A stretch of DNA of 10,885 nt, from NCBI GenBank assembly GCA_903917425.1, contig CAIXAQ010000693.1, forward strand, positions 1-10,885, given 5' to 3'. Source of the DNA: an uncultured Bacteroidales bacterium (GTDB lineage Bacteria; Bacteroidota; Bacteroidia; Bacteroidales; UBA4417). The translations under genes and the position numbers were made by a program. Position 1 is the stretch's first letter; each line of letters begins with the position of its first letter. Below, one piece after another: positions 1-7,028 of the stretch. A model generated the notes under the pieces. It did not search any database and was not told the DNA's origin. It was given only the letters and a program-made list of their open reading frames with translations.

Positions 1-2
1 AC

Positions 3-485
3 TACCCCGAATTGGCTCATGTTCGGATCCGGGTTACCTGTAAATCGATAAAACAAACAATGAATTCAAGGCCCACGCCATTTAATATTTTCAGGAAAAG
101 ATCGAAACGGGTTTATCATATTATCGTTAATAGCAACGAAGGGAAGAACAAAGGATTGTCATACAGTGAGTTATCTTTCAATATTAAGACTGGCTGGTTC
201 GGGCACGAACTGGCACATATATGCGCCTATGAAAAAATGAGTACGTTTCAGACTATTCTCTTTGCTGTAAAATACATAGGATCAAAAAAGTATATCAGGA
301 TGGTTGAGCGAAATACCGACCTTGTAACCATCGAACATGGCCTGGCTTACCCACTTTATGACGGAACTGAATATTTATTGCGAAATAAGTTTATTAGTGA
401 AAAATACAAGGAGTATTCTGTTATCAATGGCTTGTCGCTCAGCGAAATAAAGTGTTACTGGTGTAAAAGCAGGAATAGTAAATAA
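3..485 (+). CDS. HExxH-motif putative metallopeptidase-like protein (5' partial)
   Basis: The reading frame is open from the left edge (Tyr-Pro-Glu in frame before the TTG at 12), so the true start probably lies outside the window; about 160 residues are visible, ending at TAA 483-485. Counting from the TTG codon, residues 65-69 read HELAH (bases 204-218), a perfect HExxH zinc-binding motif preceded by GWFG. About 30 residues later comes ERNTD (99-103), where Glu99 could be a third metal ligand. An Arg-Pro-Thr-Pro-Phe stretch followed by a basic segment (FRKRSKR) precedes the motif. There is no visible signal peptide or membrane segment, although the N-terminus is missing. I recall similar uncharacterised proteins in Bacteroidota but no named family. 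The peptidase role is inferred from the motif alone. The gene converges on the outer-membrane channel gene, 82 bases away, with no convincing terminator between them. Confidence 0.7.
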   Translation, partial: YPELAHVRIRVTCKSIKQTMNSRPTPFNIFRKRSKRVYHIIVNSNEGKNKGLSYSELSFNIKTGWFGHELAHICAYEKMSTFQTILFAVKYIGSKKYIRMVERNTDLVTIEHGLAYPLYDGTEYLLRNKFISEKYKEYSVINGLSLSEIKCYWCKSRNSK

Positions 486-567
486 TGTAATCTGGAAAAA
501 TTATTGTGTATAAGCATGCCCCAATTTGGTGCAGTTATTTGACTGTCTCACATCCTTCCTGGCTCAA

Positions 568-1875
568 TCAGATGCCCAGACTGTATGTAAGTTGTTTCAG
601 CTCAATTTCAGCCACTTTGGCCGAATAAAGCAGATTTACCAACAGGTAAGCGGCAGTTTCGAAACTTGTCTGGGCGGCCCTCACATCAAGTATGGTAGCC
701 TGGCTTACATGAAATTGCTGCATCACTACATCAACCAACTGTTTGGTCATTTCGAAGTTTTTTCGCTGTGAATCAATTTGTTGCAAGGTAGTGGAATACG
801 TTCTGTATAATTTGGTTGCCTGGGTTGTAAGGGAATTCTGCAGGCTTTCCATTTCCAGTTTTGAGTTAGTGACGTTGATTTTAGCAACATCCTTCTGCGT
901 TTTATAAATGTTGCCGTTAAAAATCGGGATCTGCATATTCACGCCTGCCGTCGGGCCATAATTCTGGTTCAGGGAGATGGTTCCTTTGTTGAGACTGGCC
1001 TGGTAGAAATCGTATCCTGCATTCAATTTTATAGAAGGATAGCGTTGCGAAGAAACCTCTTTAACTATTTGTTCGTTTATCAGAATTTTTTGTTCAGCAC
1101 CCAGGTATTGCGGATTACGGTTGAGGTAGCTGATAATTGAATCCAGTTGCAGGGATTGATCGATTATTATTGTGTCAGAAACAGAAAACTCCATTTGCTT
1201 TTTCGCATTGATAAGCAGCAAAAGGTCTGATTTGTTTTGTTCGATTATGGTCTTTTGTATAACCAGCAATTGTTCAGCACTGTTCACGTCAGTCTGAGCC
1301 TGGAGCATTTCAACGGCATCAGTCATTCCGACATTTTTTTTCACATTAATGATATCCATTTTCTGTTTTGAAACAGCCAGTGTATTCTGAATTATTTTCA
1401 GGTAGTTATTTTGCCTGATAATATCAAAATAGGTTATCATGATATCGGCAATGGTATTCTGAATTTGTTGGTTGAGCTGGATTTCGCTCAGGTTTTGAAG
1501 GCGGCTTAATCTTTCCTTGGTAGCAGTTATTTTGAAGCCGTTAAACAATACAATTCCTGCCGATACGCCTGCATTTACAGCGTTTTCGCCTTTGTTCGAA
1601 ACATTGGATTCAGTTCCGTCACTGAAATTCTGGTTTAGCGTAGTTATCGATCCGTTATCGCCTGCATTAGCCGATACATAAGGCAATCCGCCTGCCACAC
1701 CATAGGTATTGTTCATGGTTGCAATTTCGACATAGTTTTTAGAAATCTGTATATCAAAATTGTTCCTAAGTGCCGTATCGACTGCATTCCTTAATGTGAG
1801 TTGCTGCTGAGCCTTCCCAACAAAAGGGATAGTCAGTACAATAAACAAGAGAAAGGTTTTTATAGTGAAATTCAT
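568..1875 (-). CDS. TolC-family outer-membrane efflux channel
   Basis: This 435-residue protein is a TolC/OEP-type outer-membrane factor, the exit duct of a tripartite efflux pump. The first 22 residues form a signal peptide (basic Lys6, hydrophobic core, then GKA before QQ, a likely signal peptidase I site). The mature protein starts with the family's typical LTLRNAVDTALRNNFDIQISK segment shape and has two repeats, roughly residues 25-225 and 245-430, rich in long amphipathic Gln/Asn/Leu helices. The length is usual for the family. It is the last gene of the regulator-adaptor-pump-channel series on the minus strand. Its start lies 199 bases after the pump stop codon, a gap filled by a 7-bp tandem array that begins 8 bases from this ATG. 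No Shine-Dalgarno sequence is visible; the start is preceded by an A-rich GAACAAA. There is no lipobox, unlike OprM/NodT-type channels. Confidence 0.93.
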   Translation of the reverse strand: MNFTIKTFLLFIVLTIPFVGKAQQQLTLRNAVDTALRNNFDIQISKNYVEIATMNNTYGVAGGLPYVSANAGDNGSITTLNQNFSDGTESNVSNKGENAVNAGVSAGIVLFNGFKITATKERLSRLQNLSEIQLNQQIQNTIADIMITYFDIIRQNNYLKIIQNTLAVSKQKMDIINVKKNVGMTDAVEMLQAQTDVNSAEQLLVIQKTIIEQNKSDLLLLINAKKQMEFSVSDTIIIDQSLQLDSIISYLNRNPQYLGAEQKILINEQIVKEVSSQRYPSIKLNAGYDFYQASLNKGTISLNQNYGPTAGVNMQIPIFNGNIYKTQKDVAKINVTNSKLEMESLQNSLTTQATKLYRTYSTTLQQIDSQRKNFEMTKQLVDVVMQQFHVSQATILDVRAAQTSFETAAYLLVNLLYSAKVAEIELKQLTYSLGI

Positions 1876-1882
1876 TTTGTTC

Positions 1883-2064
1883 GGTTATTGGTGAATCGTT
1901 ACTGGTTACTCGTTACTGGTTACTGGTGAATCGTTATTGGTGAATCGTTATTGGTGAATCGTTATTGGTGAATCCTTATTGGTGAATCGTTATTGGTAAA
2001 TCGTTATTAGCCTAACTTTGAACTTTGAACTTTGAACTTTGAACTTTGAATTTTGAATTTTACA
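1883..2064. repeat. 26-unit heptanucleotide tandem array between pump and channel genes
   Basis: Read on the + strand from 1883, the sequence divides into 26 consecutive 7-base units without a phase break. Units 1-18 (1883-2008) are mostly an alternation of GGTGAAT and CGTTATT, with GGTTACT and CGTTACT variants at the left end, giving a 14-bp higher-order period. One divergent unit, AGCCTAA (2009-2015), is followed by five exact copies of CTTTGAA (2016-2050) and two decaying copies, TTTTGAA and TTTTACA. The array occupies 182 of the 199 bases between the pump stop codon and the channel start codon. On the transcribed (minus) strand it reads as TTCAAAG units followed by ATTCACC/AATAACG units, which put TAA stops in all frames. 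It is not self-complementary, so it is not a hairpin or terminator. Its function is unknown. Confidence 0.95.
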
Positions 2065-2074
2065 CCCTTTCCGC

Positions 2075-5000
2075 TCATATCACCTCTTCTTCCACATGCT
2101 CTTCCACTTCCCTTTTTCCTGAAACATAAGTATATACTGCCGGAATTACGAACAAGGTGAGGATAAGCGAGAACATAATACCACCTACAACCACTATCCC
2201 TAATGGAATCCGGCTGGTTGCAGCCGCTCCGAGGCTTAACGCGATCGGCAAAGCACCCAGCGACGTAGCAAGGCTTGTCATCAGAATTGGCCTTAATCGT
2301 AAAGTAGCACCTTCGATTACCGCCTGATGCTTGGATAATCCAGCCTCACGCTGCTTGTTTGCAAATTCTACGATCAGAATTCCGTTTTTAGTAACTAATC
2401 CAATGAGCATAATCATCCCGATTTCGGAGAAGATATTCAGCGTTTGATTAAAAACCCACAAACTCAGCACGGCTCCTGCAATGGCTAAGGGAACCGTAAT
2501 CATGATGATAAGCGGGTCTCTGAAGCTTTCGAACTGTGCAGCAAGCACCAGGAAAATCAAAACAAGTGCGAGTATAAAGGCGAAAGCTGTATTGGAGGAA
2601 CTCTCGGCGTAGTCGCGCGATGGACCGCTGAGTGCTGTCTGGAAGCTTTCATCCAGTAATTTATCGGAAATTGCCTGCATGGCTTTCACTCCATCTCCTA
2701 TTGTTTTTCCTTCAGCCAAAGATGCCGAAATGGTTGCTGCCTTGTAACGGTTAAAATGGTACAGCGATGGTGGCATAGCATTTGGCACTATGCTGGTTAC
2801 TGCAGCAAGCGAAATATTTTCTCCTTTGTTATTTCGAACATAGAGGTTAGTAATATCGGCAGGCGCCTGCCGGTTTTTCAGGCCAACCTGGCTGATAACC
2901 TGGTACTGTTTTCCATTCATAATAAAATACGCCATGCGTTGACCGCTGAATGCGCTTTGAAGCACACTGGCAATATCGGTCACGGTAAGTCCGAATTCGC
3001 GCGCTTTGATCCTGTCAATAGTTATGTCGACTTCAGGTTTATTGAATTTCAGGTTAACATCTACGTTCTGAAAAGTCTTATCATCTTTGGCTATTTCCAT
3101 GAATTTCGGAACAACTGTTCTAAGTTTTTCGAAATCCAGGTTCTGAATCACAAATTGTACCGGCAGTGAACCTCTTGAACCCAGCCCCACCGAAATGGTC
3201 TGTTCCTCAATAGGGAAAATCTTTACATCGTTGAAGCGACCCATTTTTTTTCCGAGGTCTTTCGCAATATCACTTTGCGAACGTCGCCTTTCATTTACCG
3301 GTAAAAGCCCGATACGCCCGCTACCACCGTTTACACCTGAGCCGCCGAATCCGGGAATCGAAACGAATGAAAAGTCAACTTCGGGAATTGAGTCGACCAG
3401 GTAATCCGCCAGTTTGTCGCCCGTTACCATCATGTACGGGAAACTGGCGCCCTCCGGACCGATGATCTGTAAACGTACACTTCCCTTATCTTCGAGAGGC
3501 GCAATTTCGCTCTGAAGGTTTTTACCTACCAGGAAAACGATGACAAAACAAGCAATGACGATTGCCCAGGCAGTCCATCTGTATTTGATGAAACGTGTCA
3601 GAAGATTTTTATAACCACTTTCCATTCCTGCAAAGAACGGTTCTGTTTTGTTGTAGAAGTTACCGTGCTGGGCACCTCTGCGGTTGAGCAAAATATTCAG
3701 TACCGGGGTGATGGTGAGTGAAACAAAAGCCGATACCAAAACCGCCGTGGCAAGCACAACCCCGAATTCGCGGAACAGGCTGCCCACAAAGCCCTGGAGA
3801 AACAATACAGGCAGAAATACAATTGCAAGTGTGATAGAGGTTGCGATTACCACAAAGAAAATTTCCTTGCTGCCATCAATGGCGGCTTTTCGCACAGGAA
3901 TACCTTTTTCAATTTTACGAAAGATATTTTCTGTCACCACAATCCCATCATCCACCACCAGCCCGGTTGCAAGGATGATAGCTAAAAGTGTGAGTATATT
4001 TACCGAAAATCCAAATGCATACATGATGAAGAATGTGAATATCAGTGAAATAGGGATATCGATAAGCGGGCGCAGTGCGATGAGCCAGTTGCGGAAGAAG
4101 AAAAATATGACAAGGATTACCAGTATGATGGCAATAGCCAGTGTTTCACCTACTTCTTTCAGTGAGCGGCGGACGTTTACAGTGTTATCAATCAAGGTAG
4201 TGAAAGTGATATCGCCTTTCTGTGAATTTTTAATTTCTTCGAGCCTTTTGTTGAATTCGTCCGAAATATTCACGTAATTGGCCCCTGGCTGAGGTGTGAG
4301 GGCAATGCCAACAGCACTTACTCCATTCAATTTCCAGCTTCTCTCGTAATTGTCGGGGGCAAGTTCAACCTGGGCAATATCCCCAAGCCGTACGATTCCA
4401 TTTGCATCGCCTCGGATTATCAGGTCGCGGAAATCCTTTTCGTTTGTCAGTTTTCCAAGCGCCCTGATGGTAAGTTCAGTTTTATTGCCGTAGATTTTTC
4501 CCGAGGGTATTTCAACATTTTCTTTATTGAGCACCGTACTGATGTCATTAAATGCCAGGCCATACGCATTCATTTTGTCGGGGTCAACCCAGATGCGCAT
4601 GGCAGGACGTTTCTGCCCGATAATATTCACAGCGCTTACCTCAGGAATGGTCTGGAACTTATTCTGAAGTACATTCTCGGCATAATCACTCAATTCGAGC
4701 AGACCTTTGGTCGGACTCTGAACTGCAAGCAGCACAATAAAGTCGCTGTTGGCATCCGATTTTGTAACAACCGGTGGTGCATCAATATCCTGCGGTAAAT
4801 TCCTCACAGCCTGGCTAACCTTGTCGCGCACATCATTGGCTGCTGCTTCGAGATTGGATTCAATATTGAATTCTACATTTATATTACTACGGCCGACAGC
4901 ACTGGTCGAAGTTATAGTCCGTATGCCGGGGATCCCGTTGATGGATTTTTCCAGGGGTTCAGTTATCTGGCTTTCAATGATATCGGAATTTGCTCCGGTA

Positions 5001-5152
5001 TACGAAGTGCTCACGGTGATCATTGGGGGGTCGATAGCCGGGTAATCCCTGACTCCAAGATAGGTATAGCCAATAATTCCGAACAGGATGAGAAACAGGT
5101 TCATCACAGTCGCAAGTATGGGCCTTTTAATTGATAATTCGGATATATTCAT
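2075..5152 (-). CDS. RND-family efflux pump inner-membrane permease (AcrB/HAE1 type)
   Basis: This 1025-residue protein is a full-length proton-driven RND transporter, slightly shorter than E. coli AcrB. The start MNISELSIKRPI is the family's canonical N-terminus and leads straight into TM1. TM helices 2-6 lie at about residues 335-490 and TM8-12 at about 855-1010, with the two periplasmic porter/docking loops at about 30-330 and 545-850. The proton-relay residues are present: Asp401-Asp402 in GLVVDDGIVVTEN (TM4) and Lys922 in LVTKNGILIVEF (TM10), plus Arg954 in RLRPI. The tail EVEEHVEEEVI is acidic. It should form the inner-membrane trimer that pairs with the adaptor gene upstream and the TolC-type channel gene downstream. 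The charged TM4 residues and sequence style fit drug/hydrophobe efflux (HAE1) rather than heavy-metal pumps, but the substrate cannot be read from sequence. It starts 88 bases after the adaptor stop codon. Confidence 0.96.
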   Translation of the reverse strand: MNISELSIKRPILATVMNLFLILFGIIGYTYLGVRDYPAIDPPMITVSTSYTGANSDIIESQITEPLEKSINGIPGIRTITSTSAVGRSNINVEFNIESNLEAAANDVRDKVSQAVRNLPQDIDAPPVVTKSDANSDFIVLLAVQSPTKGLLELSDYAENVLQNKFQTIPEVSAVNIIGQKRPAMRIWVDPDKMNAYGLAFNDISTVLNKENVEIPSGKIYGNKTELTIRALGKLTNEKDFRDLIIRGDANGIVRLGDIAQVELAPDNYERSWKLNGVSAVGIALTPQPGANYVNISDEFNKRLEEIKNSQKGDITFTTLIDNTVNVRRSLKEVGETLAIAIILVILVIFFFFRNWLIALRPLIDIPISLIFTFFIMYAFGFSVNILTLLAIILATGLVVDDGIVVTENIFRKIEKGIPVRKAAIDGSKEIFFVVIATSITLAIVFLPVLFLQGFVGSLFREFGVVLATAVLVSAFVSLTITPVLNILLNRRGAQHGNFYNKTEPFFAGMESGYKNLLTRFIKYRWTAWAIVIACFVIVFLVGKNLQSEIAPLEDKGSVRLQIIGPEGASFPYMMVTGDKLADYLVDSIPEVDFSFVSIPGFGGSGVNGGSGRIGLLPVNERRRSQSDIAKDLGKKMGRFNDVKIFPIEEQTISVGLGSRGSLPVQFVIQNLDFEKLRTVVPKFMEIAKDDKTFQNVDVNLKFNKPEVDITIDRIKAREFGLTVTDIASVLQSAFSGQRMAYFIMNGKQYQVISQVGLKNRQAPADITNLYVRNNKGENISLAAVTSIVPNAMPPSLYHFNRYKAATISASLAEGKTIGDGVKAMQAISDKLLDESFQTALSGPSRDYAESSSNTAFAFILALVLIFLVLAAQFESFRDPLIIMITVPLAIAGAVLSLWVFNQTLNIFSEIGMIMLIGLVTKNGILIVEFANKQREAGLSKHQAVIEGATLRLRPILMTSLATSLGALPIALSLGAAATSRIPLGIVVVGGIMFSLILTLFVIPAVYTYVSGKREVEEHVEEEVI

Positions 5153-5240
5153 AGGGATAAATTGGCAGAAGTGAAAATGTATTTATTCAATTAATTGTCA
5201 ACCAAAGAGTTCGGAGACTATAGATAGCCTATTATCTGGA

Positions 5241-6272
5241 TCAGCTTTTCCGTACTTTCTTGATTTTTACATTTCCACCCGGTCGTACATATAAAACGCC
5301 ACTCACAACTATCGTATCACCAATTTTAAGCCCATCGGTTATTTCAACAACATCACTGGTCCTGATACCCGTTTCCACGTTCTGAAAAAGAGCTTTACCA
5401 TCCTTAACCAACACCACCTGGTTCGAGAGCGCATCAGGAATAATAGCATTGGTAGGAACTACAATGCCTTTTAAATTTTCGTTCAGCAGTACTTTAACAA
5501 AGGCGCCGGGGCTTATGCTTCCTTTAACAAGCCTTGCACGAACTTTTAAATTACGCGTTGCCGTGTTTATTTGCGGCTCAATGGCACTTATGGTGGCCGT
5601 AAATTCCTCCTTCGAAGCATTTGTCTGAATGCTTATAGTCTTTCCGATTTTTACCAGGTTTACATACGATTCCGGTACCGAAAAGTCGATCTTGATCTTG
5701 TCGGTTTCCTGCAAAGTGCCTATGGCAGTCGCCGTTGAAACATAAGCTCCTTCGCTTACCAGCCTGAGTCCGAGTCGTCCCGCAAATGGTGCTTTTACTA
5801 CAGTTTTATCTATTTGTGCCTTTAAAACATTTATATTGGCATCGTATAAATTTACCTGGCTTAGTGCGGCATCATAGGTGGCCTGGTCAACTCCGTTCAC
5901 CGCCAGAAGTTTATTAAGCCTTTGTTCTGTTTTCTGAGCTAGTTCAAGCTGAACTTTTTGTTGCTGAAGCTGAGCCTGCAGATCAGCATCGTTGATCTTT
6001 GCCAGTACAGTTCCGGCCGAAACCCTGGCGCCGTCAGGAATGTTAAGGTAGGTAAGGCGGCCGCCAACTTCAGGATGAAGTTCCACCATTTCTTCGGATA
6101 AAACAGTGCCATTCACTTCGATATCAGAAGCGAAATCACTATTGCCAGCTATAATAACATCAACTGCAACTGGCGGTTTTTCTTTTGAAGCGGTCTTGTC
6201 TTTTGCTTCGCTTTTGCACGAAACTAGTGTAGCCAGCAACAGCGGCATTCCTATTAATAATTTTAAATTCAT
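5241..6272 (-). CDS. RND efflux periplasmic adaptor lipoprotein (HlyD/AcrA-type membrane fusion protein)
   Basis: This 343-residue adaptor links the RND pump to the outer-membrane channel. The N-terminus is a lipoprotein signal: a hydrophobic stretch and lipobox LVSC with Cys19 as the predicted lipidated residue, followed by a Lys/Glu-rich linker. The first half of the biotinyl-lipoyl-like domain is at about residues 62-94 (ELHPEVGGRL...VSAGTVLAKI), the α-helical coiled-coil hairpin at about 96-155, and the returning lipoyl half at about 158-190 with the family signature KAPFAGRLG. The β-barrel follows at about 193-265 and the membrane-proximal domain at about 265-340. The short hairpin is typical of adaptors that pair with TolC-type channels. 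Its ATG overlaps the marR stop in an ATGA, implying one transcript and translational coupling. Sequence and context make the assignment firm; the substrate is unknown. Confidence 0.95.
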   Translation of the reverse strand: MNLKLLIGMPLLLATLVSCKSEAKDKTASKEKPPVAVDVIIAGNSDFASDIEVNGTVLSEEMVELHPEVGGRLTYLNIPDGARVSAGTVLAKINDADLQAQLQQQKVQLELAQKTEQRLNKLLAVNGVDQATYDAALSQVNLYDANINVLKAQIDKTVVKAPFAGRLGLRLVSEGAYVSTATAIGTLQETDKIKIDFSVPESYVNLVKIGKTISIQTNASKEEFTATISAIEPQINTATRNLKVRARLVKGSISPGAFVKVLLNENLKGIVVPTNAIIPDALSNQVVLVKDGKALFQNVETGIRTSDVVEITDGLKIGDTIVVSGVLYVRPGGNVKIKKVRKS

Positions 6273-6709
6273 AAGGCCTCTGTGTTTTCTTTCAGGTTGC
6301 TTTTTATTTTTTTTAAGGATTCAGCTAATTCTGAAACCTGGACGTTACTAAGTCCATTCATCGCAATTTTATTTATTTCGGAGAACGATCGTTTGATTTC
6401 CGGTAAAGCACCGATGGCCTTAGGTGTAAGTACAAGACTAAGTTTCCGGCGGTCTTCAGTTTTTCGCACACGTTTTACATATCCTTTATCCGACAGGTAA
6501 TCAATTACCCTGACAATGCTCACCTTATCAGTATCGAGCTTAAGCGCAAGTTCCTGTTGTGTCATGTTACCATCCTGGTTATCAATCAGAACCAATGCAT
6601 AATAGTTGCGATCAATATCCAGGTGTTGAAGTTTTGCCCGTAATAAATGCAAATAACCTTTCCCGAGGCCGGATAACATTCTGCCTATAGGTTGTTCAAT
6701 CTGAGCCAT
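6269..6709 (-). CDS. MarR-family transcriptional regulator, likely repressor of the efflux operon
   Basis: This 146-residue protein has the length and layout of MarR regulators: N- and C-terminal dimerisation helices around a winged helix-turn-helix. The DNA-binding region spans about residues 48-95: MTQQELALKLDTDKVSIVRVIDYLSDKGYVKR contains the two HTH helices, and RKTEDRRKLSLVLT is the wing with the conserved D-R-R turn of the family (Asp86-Arg87-Arg88). The gene is first in the efflux series and overlaps the adaptor gene by four bases. By analogy with characterised MarR-type regulators it would repress its own operon and release DNA on binding a pump substrate or after oxidation; this is inference. 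It carries no conserved cysteine, so thiol-based sensing as in OhrR is unlikely. The start at 6709 is the first ATG after a candidate −7 element. Confidence 0.93.
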   Translation of the reverse strand: MAQIEQPIGRMLSGLGKGYLHLLRAKLQHLDIDRNYYALVLIDNQDGNMTQQELALKLDTDKVSIVRVIDYLSDKGYVKRVRKTEDRRKLSLVLTPKAIGALPEIKRSFSEINKIAMNGLSNVQVSELAESLKKIKSNLKENTEAL

Positions 6710-6737
6710 ATAATTAATACCAAAGTGCTGTTTTATG

Positions 6738-6745
6738 CAAAAGTA
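6738..6745 (-). promoter_or_regulatory. Candidate Bacteroidota −7 promoter element for marR/efflux operon
   Basis: On the minus strand these bases read TACTTTTG, an exact match to the TAnnTTTG −7 consensus known from Bacteroides-type promoters. Transcription would begin near 6731 and leave a leader of about 22 bases before the marR ATG. No good −33 TTG is seen at the expected distance; a 12-bp inverted repeat (6759-6770) lies there instead, so the promoter may be weak or regulated. Confidence 0.4.
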
Positions 6746-6758
6746 GTTTAAAATGCAA

Positions 6759-6770
6759 AATGTTTACATT
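6759..6770. promoter_or_regulatory. Short inverted repeat upstream of marR, possible operator
   Basis: AATGT-TT-ACATT is a perfect 5-bp inverted repeat with a 2-base centre, placed where the −33 region of the candidate marR promoter would be. The hexamer palindrome GTTAAC follows directly at 6771-6776. A direct repeat of ATGCAAAA occurs at 6735-6742 and 6753-6760. MarR dimers bind palindromes near their own promoters, so an autoregulatory site here is plausible, but the arms are short and AT-rich DNA produces such repeats by chance. Confidence 0.3.
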
Positions 6771-6937
6771 GTTAACTATATTTATCATATAATTTTTTGA
6801 GATAATATGACTTCTTAAGCCGGGAATAGTTTAAAAAGACACTGGAAATTTATAAAAGTTAACCTTACACCTGATTAATATTCATCTTTTCAAACTTTGT
6901 TGAACATTACTTGTTAATTTATTTAAACAGCAATAAC

Positions 6938-6955
6938 CACATATGAAAATATGTG
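6938..6955 (+). promoter_or_regulatory. 7-bp inverted repeat with GAAA loop upstream of yitT-family gene
   Basis: CACATAT-GAAA-ATATGTG is a perfect 7-bp inverted repeat with a 4-base loop. The right arm is part of a tandem direct repeat of ATATGTGAA (6949-6957 and 6957-6965), followed by the 8-bp palindrome GAAATTTC (6963-6970). It lies about 75 bases before the YitT-family start. It could be a regulator-binding palindrome or an RNA hairpin in the leader; there is no T-tract, so it does not look like a terminator. Confidence 0.45.
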
Positions 6956-7028
6956 AATATGTGAAATTTCAACCGGGAGGAATTTGAATCGGAATCATTA
7001 ATTATGGCTAAAAATCAATTGTTTACCT

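Larger units (their letters stand above)
6710..7028. other. Divergent intergenic control region
   Basis: These 319 AT-rich bases separate the leftward marR-efflux operon from the rightward yitT-HD pair. They hold the candidate marR promoter and operator, an inverted repeat TTCAA-ACTTTG-TTGAA at 6889-6904, a stronger hairpin at 6938-6955, and a GGGAGG at 6975-6980 too far from any supported start. No perfect TAnnTTTG element is seen for the rightward unit; the nearest match is AAACTTTG at 6892-6899. I see no RNA gene. Confidence 0.6.

Noticed and set aside
486..567. A possible bidirectional terminator between the convergent HExxH and channel genes (CCAA-T-TTGG at about 520-528).
   Set aside because: The stem is only 4 bp and no T-run is placed properly for either strand.
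1883..2064. The repeat array as a CRISPR array or integration/attachment site.
   Set aside because: The period is 7 bases with no unique spacers, no cas genes are nearby, and there is no integrase, tRNA or insertion-sequence end to suggest an attachment site.
3684..4277. A 197-codon open frame on the + strand inside the RND pump gene.
   Set aside because: It is antisense to a well-conserved transporter region (TM helices 2-6), is Ser/Thr/Arg-rich with no family resemblance, and results from codon bias of the real gene.
5222..5237. Inverted repeat AGATA-GCCTAT-TATCT just after the adaptor gene, as a terminator within the efflux operon.
   Set aside because: A 5-bp AT-rich stem without a T-tract is too weak, and the gene order argues for read-through into the pump gene.
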